Program-made: the position numbers and the translations under genes
The notes under the pieces: model-generated
The model's database searches: none
Told to the model about the DNA's origin: nothing
Seen by the model: the letters and a program-made list of their open reading frames with translations, nothing else
In this document: piece by piece, positions 36,990 through 48,469 of the stretch
Layout: each line of letters begins with the position of its first letter
Numbering within the stretch: the stretch's first letter is position 1
Assembly (NCBI GenBank): GCA_963377175.1
Contig: CAUJNA010002824.1
Span: 747,475-811,474, forward strand
DNA length: 64,000 nucleotides
Reading direction: 5' to 3'
Source of the DNA: Effrenium voratum
Lineage: Eukaryota > Sar > Dinophyceae > Suessiales > Symbiodiniaceae

Positions 36990-39019
36990 CATATTTTAAA
37001 AAAACTATGACTCTCACTTAATCATAGGTAAAGCAAATGAAATAAAAAAGGAATTGAATGAAAATAAGAGAATAGATATAATAGCACAAAATAGCGAAAA
37101 GTTTATTACATTTTCATTTGGTTCATTACAGTTTAAAGATAGCATGGCTTTTCTCTCAGCATCTTTAGATAAATTAGTTAAATTAAATAAATGTGACATA
37201 GTAGGTAAAGATGAGCATGATAAACCTATATATACAAAACGGAATGACTGGGAGAATAATTTTAGATTTTCAACAGCAAATCCATATATTAGAAATAAAA
37301 CCGATTTAGACTTATTAACTGAAAAAGGAGTTTATCCTTACGACTACATGAATTCATTTGATAATTTTCATGAATCGCAATTACCAAATATAGAAGACTT
37401 TTACAGTCAATTATATGAAGAAGGTATAGCAGATACACAACACACAAGGGCAAAAGTAATATGGGATAATTTCAATATCAAAAACCTAGGTGAATACCAT
37501 GATTTATATTTGATGACGGCTTAGTGATGTTTTTGAAAACTGTAGGGATCTGCACGTTACATAACATTACCTAATTATTCATGGTCTGCCTTCTTATCTC
37601 TTGCTGGTGTTAGACTTCAACAAATACATAATAAACATATGTATGAAATGATTGAAAAAGGTCTTCGTGGCGGCAATGTGCTCACACAAAAGTAGAAGCA
37701 AATAATAAATACATGAATGAACAATATGACATGTCAAAACCATCAAGTTATATAAGTTATTTAGACGCTAATAACTTATATGGTCTGGCTATGAGTAAAA
37801 AACTACCGTTTGATAATTTCAATTGGTATTTTTCAAGGATGGATGAGAAGAAAAAATTCAACTCTAGTGATGATGATGACAAAGGCTATATTTTAGAAGT
37901 TGATTTAGAATACCCAAAAGAATTACATGATTTACATAGAGATTATCCATTAGCACCAGAAATAATGAGTGTTAGTGAGAATATGCTTTCACCAGTTCAA
38001 AAAGAAATACATAAAACATATTATGGAAAAGATGCATCTGATGAAAAAACAAATAAACTAATATTAAATGTTATGGATAAGAAAAGTATGTATTACATAT
38101 ATCAGCATTGAAGTTTTATTTAGAGCATGGATTAAAACTAAAGAAAGTCCATAGGGTAGTTAGTTTTAATCAAGCAGATTTTTTAAAACCATACATTGAT
38201 TTCAACACCGAAAAACGAAAGAATGCTAAAACTGAATTTGAAAAAGATTTATTCAAATTATTAAATAACGCTGTATATGGAAAAACACTCGAAAACGTTC
38301 GTAATCACATTGACTTTGAATTAGTTAATACACCTGAACGCTTCCAGAAGCTAGTAAATAAGACACAGACACATTATAAACGATAGTTTAGTAGGAGTAG
38401 AAAAAGAAAAGGCAATGGTAGAATTAGATAAACCTATTTATATGGGTCTATCAATTTTAGATTATTCTAAAATTCATATGTATTCTTTTATTATGATGTA
38501 TTAAAACCTAAATATAATGATAAAATAAAATTAGCATATACTGACACTGATAGTTTTATTATCCATCTTGAAACTGATGATATTTACACAGATTTTAAGC
38601 ATATAAATCAACATATGGATTTTTGAGATTATCCTAAAAATCATGAATGTTATAATGCTTCTAATAGAAAAGTTCCTGGGAAAATGAAGGATGAACTTAA
38701 TGGAAAAATAATGACTCACTTCATAGGATCGAAACCTAAATCATACTGTTATAAAGTGTATGGAGAAGATGAAGAACATAAGAGGAGTAAAGGCATTGTT
38801 AAACATAAAGTTGCTAATGAATTGAATTATAATAAACACGAAGAAACATTAAATGGTGATTTGAAGGATAAAGTTGAATTTAACACTATACGCTCAAAAA
38901 ACCATCAAATATATAGCATTAATCAAGTTAAGTATTCGCTTAGTAATTATGATAATAAAAGATATTGGTTAGATAATTGTAGCATCTTACCGTTTGGCTA
39001 TTATTCAATTAACCAATAA
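36990..39019 (+). pseudogene. Protein-primed-type family B DNA polymerase, C-terminal part
   Basis: Continues the gene from 12979. It has the exonuclease/TPR regions (NSEKFITFSFG, LTEKGVYPYDYMNSFD), motif A LDANNLYG (about 37764), motif B LLNNAVYGKTLEN (about 38260) and motif C YTDTDS (38537-38554), then the C-terminal palm/thumb with KMKDEL and KSYCYKV. Breaks: a shift just after 36990, a deletion near 37525, further shifts near 38100 and 38385, and a stop near 38622. The catalytic motifs themselves are intact. It ends 14 bp past the end of the convergent integrase gene. Confidence 0.9.
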
Positions 39020-39947
39020 AATCTCGTGCCTATTGTATTTTTTACTTAATCCATCTAATTTATAATATTTATTATTAAGTAAATCCATACCTATAAGTAT
39101 CACCTTATATTTTCTATCAGACCATACGGAACGGCTCTCTTTTTTAGAAACAAAATTTTCCTTTACCTTTGCTATAAACTTTAACATAATCTCCCTCAGT
39201 CACATTTGGATACTTTCTATTATGCTTTTCTTTCAGTATTTGGTTTGCCCTAACATCTAAAACATTGTCTAAATCGTGTGCTTTGTTTGGCGTTGTTTGT
39301 GTGCTACTATGTATTTGACTACTATTATATTTCTTCAGGGATACTTTCATCATTTCAACCCATGACCCTTTATGATGACGAAGTCTATCACTAATCATTT
39401 TCTTAATTGTTCCAATCATTCTCCCCGCTTGTGATGCATGAGTTTTAGTAATAATTAATTCAATTCCTTCACCTTTCAAATAATTCTGTATCTTCTTACT
39501 ATTTAATGCTCCTTCATCATCACTATATATACTAAGTGGATAGTCTAGAACTTTAAAACATTCTAACATAGCATTGAAAAACGTATCAATATCATTATTT
39601 TCCATTGGAACTATATGACACTTTTTACTGAAAAATATCGATACAAACAAAACCAAATTTAGGTTGATTTTTAACATCAACACCAACGTCATTTAACAAA
39701 CTTGACATGACCATTAAATCAATTTGGAACTCATACTTTGGAAAAGGTGCCGTGTATGAATTGTAGTTCTTATAATTTCTTGTTTGCTTGTTTGGTTGGG
39801 ATTTCAGCCATTTAGAAACATAATCTAATGTAAAACCTGCTTCAACTTTATTCGCTTTTTCATATAAATCTCTAACAGAACCGAAACCCTCATCAACATC
39901 ATAATATATCTTTTTTAAATTTCATCCTTATCTAATTTCCTACTCAT
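39006..39947 (-). pseudogene. Retroviral-type integrase of the outer PLV, catalytic Glu lost
   Basis: Frames from 39947 to 39006 give an integrase aligned with that at 20148: N-terminal YYDVDEG, FQIDL, YSDDEGALNS, then ASQAGRMIGTIKKMI where the intact copy has FAERFIRTYKDM. The catalytic glutamate is thus a glycine (GGG, one base from GAG). Shifts occur near 39165, 39660 and 39920. The C-terminal domain (SRSVWSDRKYKVILIGM) remains. This copy cannot catalyse integration. Confidence 0.85.
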
Positions 39948-40026
39948 TGTGAATTACATGATATTATTTTTAAAAATATCATACAATTTATGAATTACAT
40001 GATATTTTTTTAATAATATCATTCAA
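39948..40026. repeat. Short A/T-rich direct repeat
   Basis: GAATTACATGATATT followed by A/T and ATATCAT-x-CAATT occurs twice in tandem just upstream of the integrase start. It may be a regulatory spacer. Confidence 0.6.
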
Positions 40027-40331
40027 TTACACTAAAAGCTTTTGACACGGTGCAGTAGCATTGCCTGCTACGAGACATTTCTTAGACTTCTTATGTTTTG
40101 CAAGATTTGATTTACAACTTAGCTGCCTTCCACAAATATCACATACACATGAGTGTTTTGTCTTTTCTTTATAGTATGTTTTAAGATAGTTATCATCATT
40201 CGGTTTCCTATTGTAGTATCCGTTATTTTCGGTTCTTCTTCTGATGATATGTCGCTTGTTTCTGAACTAATAAATTCATCATTTCCTATACTGTTCCATA
40301 ACATATCAAACATATCATTAGTCATTGTCAT
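40027..40331 (-). CDS. C2H2/C2HC zinc-finger protein of the outer PLV (frameshifted)
   Basis: The first frame (40331 to about 40180) is acidic and Ser-rich. After a shift the C-terminal part reads CDICGRQLSCKSNLAKHKKSKKC, a classical single zinc finger (C-x2-C, H, C), followed by a short tail to 40027. About 100 residues in total. Single-finger proteins of this type are common in PLVs and may be transcription regulators. A diverged early-type motif (TTCTTTAAGTGACTTTTTA) lies at 40393-40411 upstream. Confidence 0.6.
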
Positions 40332-40433
40332 TTTCTCTCCATTATCAACAAAAATTATGACGGCATTATATTGTATATATAAAAGGTGATTATTCTTTAA
40401 GTGACTTTTTATTATTTTCCTCCAATTCGACTT

Positions 40434-41279
40434 TTATTTTTTCTTTTTACCTCGGCTACTTTTTGTATTTGTGCTTTCTGGGCTTCTGCTCCTGCTTCTT
40501 GTTTCCATTTGTTCCCTCGTCCATTCACTGCCTCTTGCTATTTCTTGGGGTGAGTTGCTCCTGCTTCTTGTTTCCAATTGTCTTCTGTTCATTTGATTAC
40601 CTCTTGTTCTTTCTTCTGGTGAGTGACTTCTGATTCTTGCTTCTACCTGTCGTCTTGACCAGAATGATGTCCTCGGTTGTTCTTCTTCCTGTTCTCTTGA
40701 TTGTTCTGATGGAGTGGATGACTTCTTACCTCGTTGGAATAGTTCAAATACGCTCTTGTCTTCTCCACCTAAGAATACGTTTCTTAATGACTTTATTTCT
40801 CGACTTTCCTCTTTCTTATCTTTTTCGGTTGATGCTGATGACGATGATGACGTTAAATGAAGACTTTGTAAATCTTCCTGCTTTTCATCTTTTGGTTCAT
40901 CTGACTTTTTCTTTTCTTCAGTCCTGCCTGAAATTGCATTACTATAATTTTCATCAGCAAAATCTTTTGCTACATATCGTGTTGTTTGTGTGTCTGCCTC
41001 ATTGTTTTCATACAACTGTGATGTTGGCGGTATTTCATCAAACATTTCTGGCGTCAATTCGTGCAATACAACTTGTTTATCAGTTTGAACCCTAGCATTC
41101 AACCGTAGTCTCCTATCGTATTTTGAAAGGTCAAAATCGTCAAAGTCCATATCGTTGATTGATGTGTCAAATGCCCGTCTTTCGGGGATGATTTCAATTT
41201 TTAATCTGTGCGTCATCGCTTCCCTTAGCATTTCATCAAAAGTTTTCCTTCTTCTTAATCCATAATACATTTCAGTCAT
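40434..41279 (-). CDS. Charged repeat-containing protein of the outer PLV
   Basis: An intact frame of 281 residues. The N-terminal half is acidic with no known fold. The C-terminal third has three diverged repeats of about 22 residues (R-x2-ME-x-RSRS-x-SP type: QVEARIRSHSPEE, QLETRSRSNSPQE, QMETRSRSRSPES), an RS-rich tail reminiscent of RNA- or DNA-binding SR proteins, ending in KKKK. It stands at the same place in gene order as inner 30896-31699, but sequence similarity is not evident. Confidence 0.6.
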   Translation of the reverse strand: MTEMYYGLRRRKTFDEMLREAMTHRLKIEIIPERRAFDTSINDMDFDDFDLSKYDRRLRLNARVQTDKQVVLHELTPEMFDEIPPTSQLYENNEADTQTTRYVAKDFADENYSNAISGRTEEKKKSDEPKDEKQEDLQSLHLTSSSSSASTEKDKKEESREIKSLRNVFLGGEDKSVFELFQRGKKSSTPSEQSREQEEEQPRTSFWSRRQVEARIRSHSPEERTRGNQMNRRQLETRSRSNSPQEIARGSEWTREQMETRSRSRSPESTNTKSSRGKKKK

Positions 41280-41300
41280 ATTTAAATATTATAGATTTTT

Positions 41301-42292
41301 TTATTGTTGAGTTGATGAACTTGGTTTCTGTTTCAAGTATTTGTTATACACGTTGTCCTTGTAATATGTTTCTAACCGAGCACGAATTCCTTTTCTTTCT
41401 GTTGTGTTTGCATTGTCATATTCATCTAATAATTCTTTGAACTCATCGTATTTATCAGCATTTATTACATTAAATTGATGTAGTTTTGAAATTATATTAT
41501 CCATCATAGTTCCCGGGGTTTTCGAGAAATACACCGGCCACATCCATTTTATAGTAGTTAAATAATTTTTGAAAATTCGTTCGTCATCAACTTCTTCGTT
41601 TTCGACATTTTGTAATTCCAACTCGCTTGCTTTTTCATGCATTTCCATTATCTCAGCATTAGTAACGGTTGTTTGCGCGTCATCGTCATCATCTTTACCT
41701 TTTTTCATTGCTTCTACTTCAACAACTGGGTCGTCTTCTCGTTCATCTTCTTCTTCCCCTTCCTCTAATGGTTCTAATTCTGACATTTCATTAGCGGACA
41801 CCATTGAATGAACTTCTACACTGGCAGGATATGAACTCTTCGAAACAGCAGTTGCCATTTCTTCGTGTTGTTCTCTCCAAAGTCTCCTTTTTTAAGCCAA
41901 TTCTTCTTTCTGTTTGTTTGTTTCCGCCAATCCTTCTTGAATGAAAGACTGGTGTTGTTTCAGTGTGTCAGCAAGTTTCAGTTCGTCATTAAGTTTAGCT
42001 CTTACACTGTCAGCGTCCGACATTGCTCCTTTCATAACTTGTCCTCTTCGGTTTAGTTCTTGTTTCTTTTGAATGTCTAAGGCTCCTTTATTATCAAACT
42101 GACTACCGTATTGGTTTAATCTGTATCTTGTCGCTTTTCTGTCCATCACATTTTCAATTGATGGACGGTTCTCATCACCTACCAACGTTCCATTCACAAT
42201 TCATCATAAGAAGGTCTCAAATGTAATTGTGATTTTAATGAACCTACTTTTACCGGTCCTACTGTATTCAATCTATTCATTGATTTAATCAT
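41301..42292 (-). CDS. Virion-block protein of the outer PLV, homologue of 29873-30879 (frameshifted)
   Basis: Pieces 42292 to about 42198, 42197-41892 and about 41885-41301 form about 325 residues with two shifts, one at a run of A. LRPSYDEL and DRKATRYRLNQYGSQFDN match RRPTYEEI and NRDATFFKASPQGSFFDG of the inner PLV. The C-terminal FKNYLTTIKWMWPVYFSKTP matches FKTTIDNTISPAYWKDNP. An acidic linker joins the two parts. Conserved order and length support a single two-domain virion protein. Confidence 0.6.
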
Positions 42293-42319
42293 AGTATATT
42301 AATTATTTAGAAAAATAAA

Positions 42320-42652
42320 TTAATCAGAGATATTCTTAATCATTTCTTCTAAATGCTTCTTTCTTACAGTTAGTTGTTCCTTTGTTTGTATTCCGTCTGG
42401 TGACCGTGTGTTGTCTAATATTGTTCTTATTCTGTCTAATTCCTTTCTGTAACTTTCGGTTCTGTTGCTTTCAGCTAAACCATTTCTATACTTTATTAAT
42501 GCTCCCTGTGATTGTCTCGCTTCCAGTGTATCTTTCAACTGTTTAAAATAATTCATTCTTGAAGCAACTCCCCATAAATCTGAAACATCATAATGACGTT
42601 CTACTTGTGGCGCCCTTTTAAATTCTACATTTCTATGACTTCTCATAAGCAT
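42320..42652 (-). CDS. Small virion-block protein of the outer PLV, homologue of 29515-29832
   Basis: 110 residues (or 108 from the second ATG). The pattern L-x5-R-QSQ-x-AL, YRKELDR, TKEQL follows that of the inner protein at 29515. A TATTATATATT run precedes the start. Intact frame. Confidence 0.6.
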   Translation of the reverse strand: MLMRSHRNVEFKRAPQVERHYDVSDLWGVASRMNYFKQLKDTLEARQSQGALIKYRNGLAESNRTESYRKELDRIRTILDNTRSPDGIQTKEQLTVRKKHLEEMIKNISD

Positions 42653-42682
42653 GATGAATATATAATATAATTAGATTATTAT

Positions 42683-43177
42683 TTAAAACATTGATGAAGA
42701 TAATTTGTTCATTTTTTCTTGTTTATCTTGTTTTTTCTGTTGTTTAAGTTCTTCATAATGTTGGCTTAATAATTCTGTTGCCGTGGATTTCTTAATAGTT
42801 TCTTTAATCACTTCTTGTTTAGTCTCATTCTTAATTTCTTCTTTTACTTCTGGTTTTATCTTTCTAATATTCTTTTGTGGATTGACTGGTAATAACTCAG
42901 TAGGTGCTCCCTTACAATTTTTGGGATGTGAGTGTCTCAGACTTTTCAATGTCATCTTTTTAGAGCAATGTTCGCATTGAACTAATTCAACTTCTATTTT
43001 AGTTCTTGGTAATGCTTTTGCTTTCGCTTTTGGTTCAGGAATGACTTCTTCTGGTTTAACTTCTTCTGGTGTTGGTTCTTCATTAACTGTTTCATTTTGT
43101 TTAACAACTTCATTATTAATAGGTGCTTCTTCTGTTTTAGTTTCATTATTAACATCAACTACCTCAATACTTGTCAT
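42683..43177 (-). CDS. C2H2-like zinc protein of the outer PLV, homologue of 24773-25333
   Basis: 164 residues from MTSIEVVD; an ATG four codons upstream is less likely because TATTATATG then lies directly before this start, as in other late-type genes. Acidic, proline-rich N-terminus, then CEHCSKKMTLKSLRHSHPKNCKG, matching the inner protein, then a lysine/glutamate-rich coiled tail. Intact. It is the last recognisable gene before the host boundary; the capsid and penton genes that neighbour it in the inner PLV are missing here. Confidence 0.7.
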   Translation of the reverse strand: MTSIEVVDVNNETKTEEAPINNEVVKQNETVNEEPTPEEVKPEEVIPEPKAKAKALPRTKIEVELVQCEHCSKKMTLKSLRHSHPKNCKGAPTELLPVNPQKNIRKIKPEVKEEIKNETKQEVIKETIKKSTATELLSQHYEELKQQKKQDKQEKMNKLSSSMF

Positions 43178-43204
43178 ATAATATATCATAAATACTTGTC
43201 ATAT

Positions 43205-43396
43205 TTTTTGTTTGTTGTTTGTTGTTGTTTGTTGTTGTTTGTTGTTGTTTTTTTGCTGTTTGTTGTTTGTTGTTTGTTGTTTGTTGTTTGTTGTTTGTTG
43301 TTTGTTGTTGTTTGTTGTTGTTGCTGTTGTTGCTGTTGTTGCTGTTGTTGCTGTTGTTGCTGTTGTTGCTGTTGTTGTTGTTGTTGCTGTTGTTGC

Positions 43397-43450
<54 letters not shown>

Positions 43451-43560
43451 GGTTGTGGTTGTGGGTGTGGGTGTGGTTGCGGGCGTGGGTGTGGGTGTGG
43501 TTGTGGTTGTGGTTGTGGTTGTGGTTGTGGTTGTGGTTGTGGTGGTGGTTTTGGTGGTCG
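43205..43560 (+). repeat. (TTG)n / (TTGTTGCTG)n / (GTGGTT)n tract at the right edge of the outer PLV
   Basis: About 350 bp of G/T-rich triplet and hexamer repeats starting with GTTGTTTGTT and TTGTTTGTTG, passing through CTGTTGTTG nonamers and ending in GTGGTTGTGGTT. All long frames over it on either strand are low-complexity artefacts. The change from AT-rich viral DNA to host DNA takes place in this tract. Confidence 0.95.
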
Positions 43561-46250
43561 TAGTAGTCGTTGGGGCTGCGTCGCGTCGTGGCGTTGTTGC
43601 GGTTGTCGTGGTTCTGGTTGTTGTGCTTGTTCTTGTTTTTCTTCTTGTGGTGCGTGGGGTGGTGGTGTGGGTTGGCGGGTGCTTGCGGGTGGCCATGGTG
43701 AGTGGTTGTGGGTGGTTGTGTGGTTGTGGGTGGTGGGGCGGTGAAGTTGGCGCTATCACCGTCGGTTGTCATCGTGGTTGTCATCTTAGGGTCCATCTTT
43801 TTTTGCGATTGCTTTTGTGTGGGTCCCTTTTCTTCAGGAAAGCTGGGCAAGGGGAAACAAACAAACACAAAAACACACGCAGGGTGTTAACCCTGTTTTT
43901 CGAAGGGTTGCTGCATTTGTGCAGGCCAAACTGCCACAATCCCAGTTGCGCAACATTTGCCGCACAATGATTTTTCCAGAAAGAGTTGGGGCTCAAGAGC
44001 TTACGACATTTGACATTGTACTGCAATGACAAACAAGGCGAAATACATTTCGCGCCAGGAACTCCCGAACTTCCATCCCTTCGTGTGGTTGCCGTCCCTG
44101 TACATCAACGATCGCCATTCAGAGCCTGGTTGCCCAGTGATCATGGTGGCGTGATTTTTCACGTTCAGCCTTGCGCTTGTGAGTGGCCGTTTCGAAGGTG
44201 CCATGATGCTGCAGATGTCGTCGTCATGCGCGAAGGGTCCTTAGGCGCACATGACTTGGGCCAGAATTTATACTACGTTATTTAGGTCTCGTTGAGTACT
44301 CCAATGAGCCAAAGCGACAGTCTTGTCGGCAGGCCGTTTTGCGCCCACAGTTCATGGACACCTTTTCTTCGGTTTGCTGGCCCAAATGGTGCCAAGCTCC
44401 GGCTGGAACTCGGCTCCGCGACTGCAATGTGAGGGCTGTTGTTGCAAAACCATATTGAAGTTCTGGGCGTTGCTCATTGATTAAAGTTTGCTCGTTGTGG
44501 TGCTGTTTCAGATTGGATGTGTAGTTTGGATCAACGGTTTCTTTGTTTTTTGTTCCTTGCGTTCTGTTGGGCCTTTGGGTCCCGATCCTATGGTTAACAG
44601 AGCGGGAACATGATATTCTGTTGTAAATAGTGTACTGTACGACTTGATCCACCAACACCCTTTCTCGTGCTTGCTTTCTTCAAGCAGTATCAAACATCCA
44701 TGCGGACTAGTTCCAAAGGGGTTTTACAATTTTCTTCAAACACTTTGACCAAATCAGGCCAAACTAGCAACTCACAACCAGCGGAAGTTTGGGCAGGACA
44801 AGCGTCAAATCTGGGCATTGAGGCTACACCTTGGCGCTTGCGGCTGCTACCTTACAGCCGCGAGCGCCTGAGCTACCAACGTTTGGCAGCGCACCGCGCG
44901 GCAGTTTTCGTCCCGGCGGTGTGGTATGGCAAGCTGATGCTCGGTTGGCAGATGTGGTTTTGCTGGTGAATGAGGAACCCCAAACTAGGTGCTTTGCCCC
45001 TTGGCTTCTGATTGAAGCGAACCCAACAACGGGAATCAACTCCACAAGGGACTTGCCCTTGTGACTACGTAAGGCTGGCCGCTGTGTAACTTGCTTATGC
45101 TTTTTGGCTGAAAGTCTGAGTGGAGTCTGACTGAACTGAAGGATGAACCAAGAAACAAGTTGAAGATTCATGCGAGTACTGCAGCTGTGTTGCTTTTTTG
45201 AACCCAGGACCTTCAAAGACCTCATTACCATGGAGATACCTCTTTTCATGCCCGATCTGCATCTGCAGGCAGGGACTGCGAGACTCCCACATTGCTTCCA
45301 ACCCCTGCCCCCCCCACTCCCTCAAGCTGAGCAAGCGCACGGCTTCAGACTGCCTGGAGTTTGCGGAGAGAGTAGGGATTGAAGTTTTGCGTAATTCACG
45401 TGCATTCACGCCATTGGACAACCTCGTGCTGAGCAGCAGGAGTCTATCTCTGCCAGACATCCGCTTTGGGGCTGCGGCCGCTGGGAATTGGGGCGCATCT
45501 TTTGCACAAGTGCAGCTTGGCTGGGTCAAACTCTTCAAGTGGCACATTCAGACTTCAGCCCTTTGGGATGGCATCAGCTCACATGGTCAGCTCACATGGC
45601 ACCAGTGTGGGAGGCAGGTCCTCGAGTGGACATTCTCCAAGGTGCGTGTATCACATCGACTGCCGCAATCCTCGTTCTTCCGACTCTTGGATCCAACATG
45701 CTGCCGATTTCACCGGACATTGAGACATGGCCTAAGTGGTTAAGATCTGCTATGGCGCTGAACATTGGGTGGGTCCATGACACGGATGTAGCGGTGCTCA
45801 ATAAAAGCACAACCGACATATATGTCCTGTAAGCATGCCCTTCACAGAATCCTGCGAGTGTTTATTGGGCTGCCGTGCCAGTTTCTTTTCGTATGCTGTG
45901 CCAGCTTGGAATAAATTTGTTATTTGCTCCAGTGCCAACAGCCTGCCATTAGCATTTTCCCAAACTATCGAGACCTGAGGGACATTCACAGGCTCACGAC
46001 GGTGCCCTGCTAATTTTTCCTGCAACGCTCTCAGAAGTTTGGCAGCCCAAACAGCCCTCCTAAGGCCATCCACACGTGCAGCGGTTCAGAAGTGCCGTGG
46101 ACACTCGGCGCAGAGACATGGTGCCGCTCTGCAAATTAACATGTTGTACCCACCAAGCAGGTCTCGCGAAAGGAGATTCCTCCAATGCTGTCTTTTTTTT
46201 GGTTCAGGAAAGTAGACACATGTGGAATTCTGCAACAAGAACGCTCTCAG
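43561..46250. other. Host sequence without recognised genes
   Basis: Mixed GC. Short open frames exist on both strands, but none shows a family motif or consistent coding texture. Exons of intron-rich host genes could be hidden here. Confidence 0.4.
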
Positions 46251-46278
46251 AGAGAGAGAGAGAGAGAGAGAAAAAAAA

Positions 46279-46309
<31 letters not shown>

Positions 46310-46330
46310 AAGAGAGAGAGAGAGAGAGAT
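46251..46330 (+). repeat. (GA)n microsatellite
   Basis: About 80 bp of GA dinucleotides with short A interruptions. Confidence 0.95.
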
Positions 46331-48388
46331 GGGGAGAGGCACTGCGACAAACTTGGTTATCGCCTACCTGGAATCGGAAGCCGATGTCAGCTGTGTGATT
46401 TGTTTTGTTCGACCCCAATGGTTTTGCCCTGGCCAGGATTTGGTCTACCAGCTCGCGTCCCTGGATTGCTTTGCCCTGGAGAAGATCAGTGCACAGATGA
46501 AGACTTGGAATGCCATGCTGCTCAAGGAGCGTTTTGTTTGCCTGCGATAGGCCGACTGGGCTGAGAGTCGACTTTTAACAGGTTGCTATGCCCAGCTTGA
46601 GGTTTCCAACCATGGGTCCGTCGGTCTCACTCCATGGCCGTTTCCTGGCTAGAAGAGGCGTTGATCCTCGTAGCGCCCAGGAGGACTTGGACTTTTGGAG
46701 CGGGGCGCTGCAGGTGCGCTCAGAGAGGACTCGCGTTTTGAAAGGGGGTCCGTGCCAAACTAGGGGAGCCCTCCAAAGATTGGCGGTTCTCCTTTTGATT
46801 TCTCTTCAACCGCGCTCGAAGCTTATTCTTGTCTATCCGGATGCCCCGAAACCCGCCAAGCCAATCCTACTCAATCTGAAGGCGATCCAACCTTTATACC
46901 ATCACCCGTTTATGTTCGGTTTGAATTTCCTGGTTGTTGAGGGGCGCTTGACCGCGCCCCCCTGGGCGGTCCCATCAGTCATAGACCTGCCTTCTATGGA
47001 ACTCTGGAAGGTCCATCTCAGAGAGCTTCTTCATGAAGGGGTTGGGGCCGATTTCGGGGGTCTCCTGATTAACGGTTGACAGGCGATGTTGCGAAACACG
47101 GCTCCATGCACAGCTGAGCTCTCTCAGCATCCGACGCTAGGCGCTTGCAACTCCAAAAGCAGCTGCCCCGAGCGAGGCAAGGGCAACGGGAAGGATCTCG
47201 TGGGTCAGTTCGCCTGGGTTGGTATGCATGACCTTATTGCCCCTTCCAGCATCCCAGGAAAAAAACGTAGATCCAATCCTTTATTGCTTGTCTTCTTAGG
47301 GGCCGAGCATGATCTAGTCCTGAAATGATTCAATGATTCCATACGTGCCATGGTCAAGAGACGTGCTCATTTTCGGTTTCTAGGGCCGATCATTTGCCCT
47401 TTCACAAACCAGTGTGGAGATTCCGGCTAGAAGGACCATGACCATGGTCCACAGAAAAAGACTTTGACCACAGGGTGCATTTGGGTGAGGCACTGGCGAT
47501 GTTGTGAAGATTGCCGCTGACGCACCAGGTGGAGTTTTCCTTGCCGGAATTGCCTTCTCCGGATTGCGGAGATCCATTGGCGGCACATTGTAGCGGCCTG
47601 AAGGACACAACCTGCTGGCCTGATGCGGGAAATGAGAGGTTTTGCGGGCGGAGGGAATACACCACCAGGACACAAGGGTTTTCTGGACGGTGAGCGCAAC
47701 CTTTCCTGCAGAGGTTTCGGTGGTAACGGACATGCAGCTCGCGGATCACATTGTTTTGCTCTAACATAATTTGAACTTAACACAACCGCAAATTCGATCC
47801 ACTGGGCAGGCCAGTTAAAATGCGGTTTGTAAATTGGTCCGCTTTCTCCTTTACCAGAGCCGAGGTGAAACAACTTTCTTCCTTTGCATGCTTTAGAACT
47901 TGCAAAGGTTGCCGCGACTTGGGAGGAGAAGTAAGTACTTGGATGCCTCGCATGTAGCACTTGTGTATTGCGTTAACCACAGTGCCATGACTAATCCCAC
48001 GAACGGCAGGGAATTTTGAAGCTTCCGGCAAGACGCCGCACCACAACCATGCGGACAGAGGATGCTCCAAGGTTCGCACGATGCACCTTGCGAGCCAAGC
48101 CATCCCACCAATCCACTTGCCCACCACCTAACTGGCAAGCTATCAGCCCACTAGTCGACTAATCGAGCCAGGGACCCACAGGATTCTCCCCACTTTTCCT
48201 TCCTTGGCTTAAACATCGCCTCTCAGGGCCATTTTCATTTAGCTTATCTTAAGTATTTTGATGCTTGCCAAAACTATATGAAGCTCTCAGGGAAAAACAA
48301 GCTTCGTGAAGGTCTCCTAAGAACATCTGCCCAGTGTTTCAAGGCGAAGCAAATTGGACAAAACTCACTTCGCAGTGGATGAAACCCG
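46331..48388. other. Host sequence, one unrecognised open frame
   Basis: A plus-strand frame of 163 residues at 46588-47079 (starts MPSLRFPTMGP) is the longest. It has no motif I know and may be chance or part of a dispersed repeat. Nothing else was recognised. Confidence 0.35.

Positions 48389-48467
<79 letters not shown>
48389..48467 (+). repeat. Poly-A tract of 79 bases
   Basis: Uninterrupted A run, followed by CCGG and a further eight A. It could be the tail of a retroposed sequence whose body would lie upstream, or a simple repeat whose length is not reliable in assembly. Confidence 0.95.

Positions 48468-48469
<2 letters not shown>

Larger units (their letters stand above)
11641..43205. 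mobile_element. Outer decayed Polinton-like virus (split by insertion)
   Basis: AT-rich DNA at 11641-12979 and 36990-43205, about 7.6 kb in total once the 24-kb insertion is set aside. It encodes a protein-primed-type PolB, a retroviral-type integrase, a zinc-finger protein and a set of genes collinear with the virion block of the inner PLV. No terminal inverted repeats are visible, and no capsid gene or packaging ATPase remains. Every large gene carries stops or shifts, so this is an old copy. The left edge meets a minisatellite and the right edge a trinucleotide tract. Confidence 0.75.

Noticed and set aside
43097..43970. Poly-Gln/Asn/Cys/Val/Thr frames
   Set aside because: Translation of the TTG-type microsatellite; several frames and both strands are equally open.
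46588..47079. 163-residue open frame as a host gene
   Set aside because: No motif, no exon context and no codon pattern that separates it from chance frames in this GC range.
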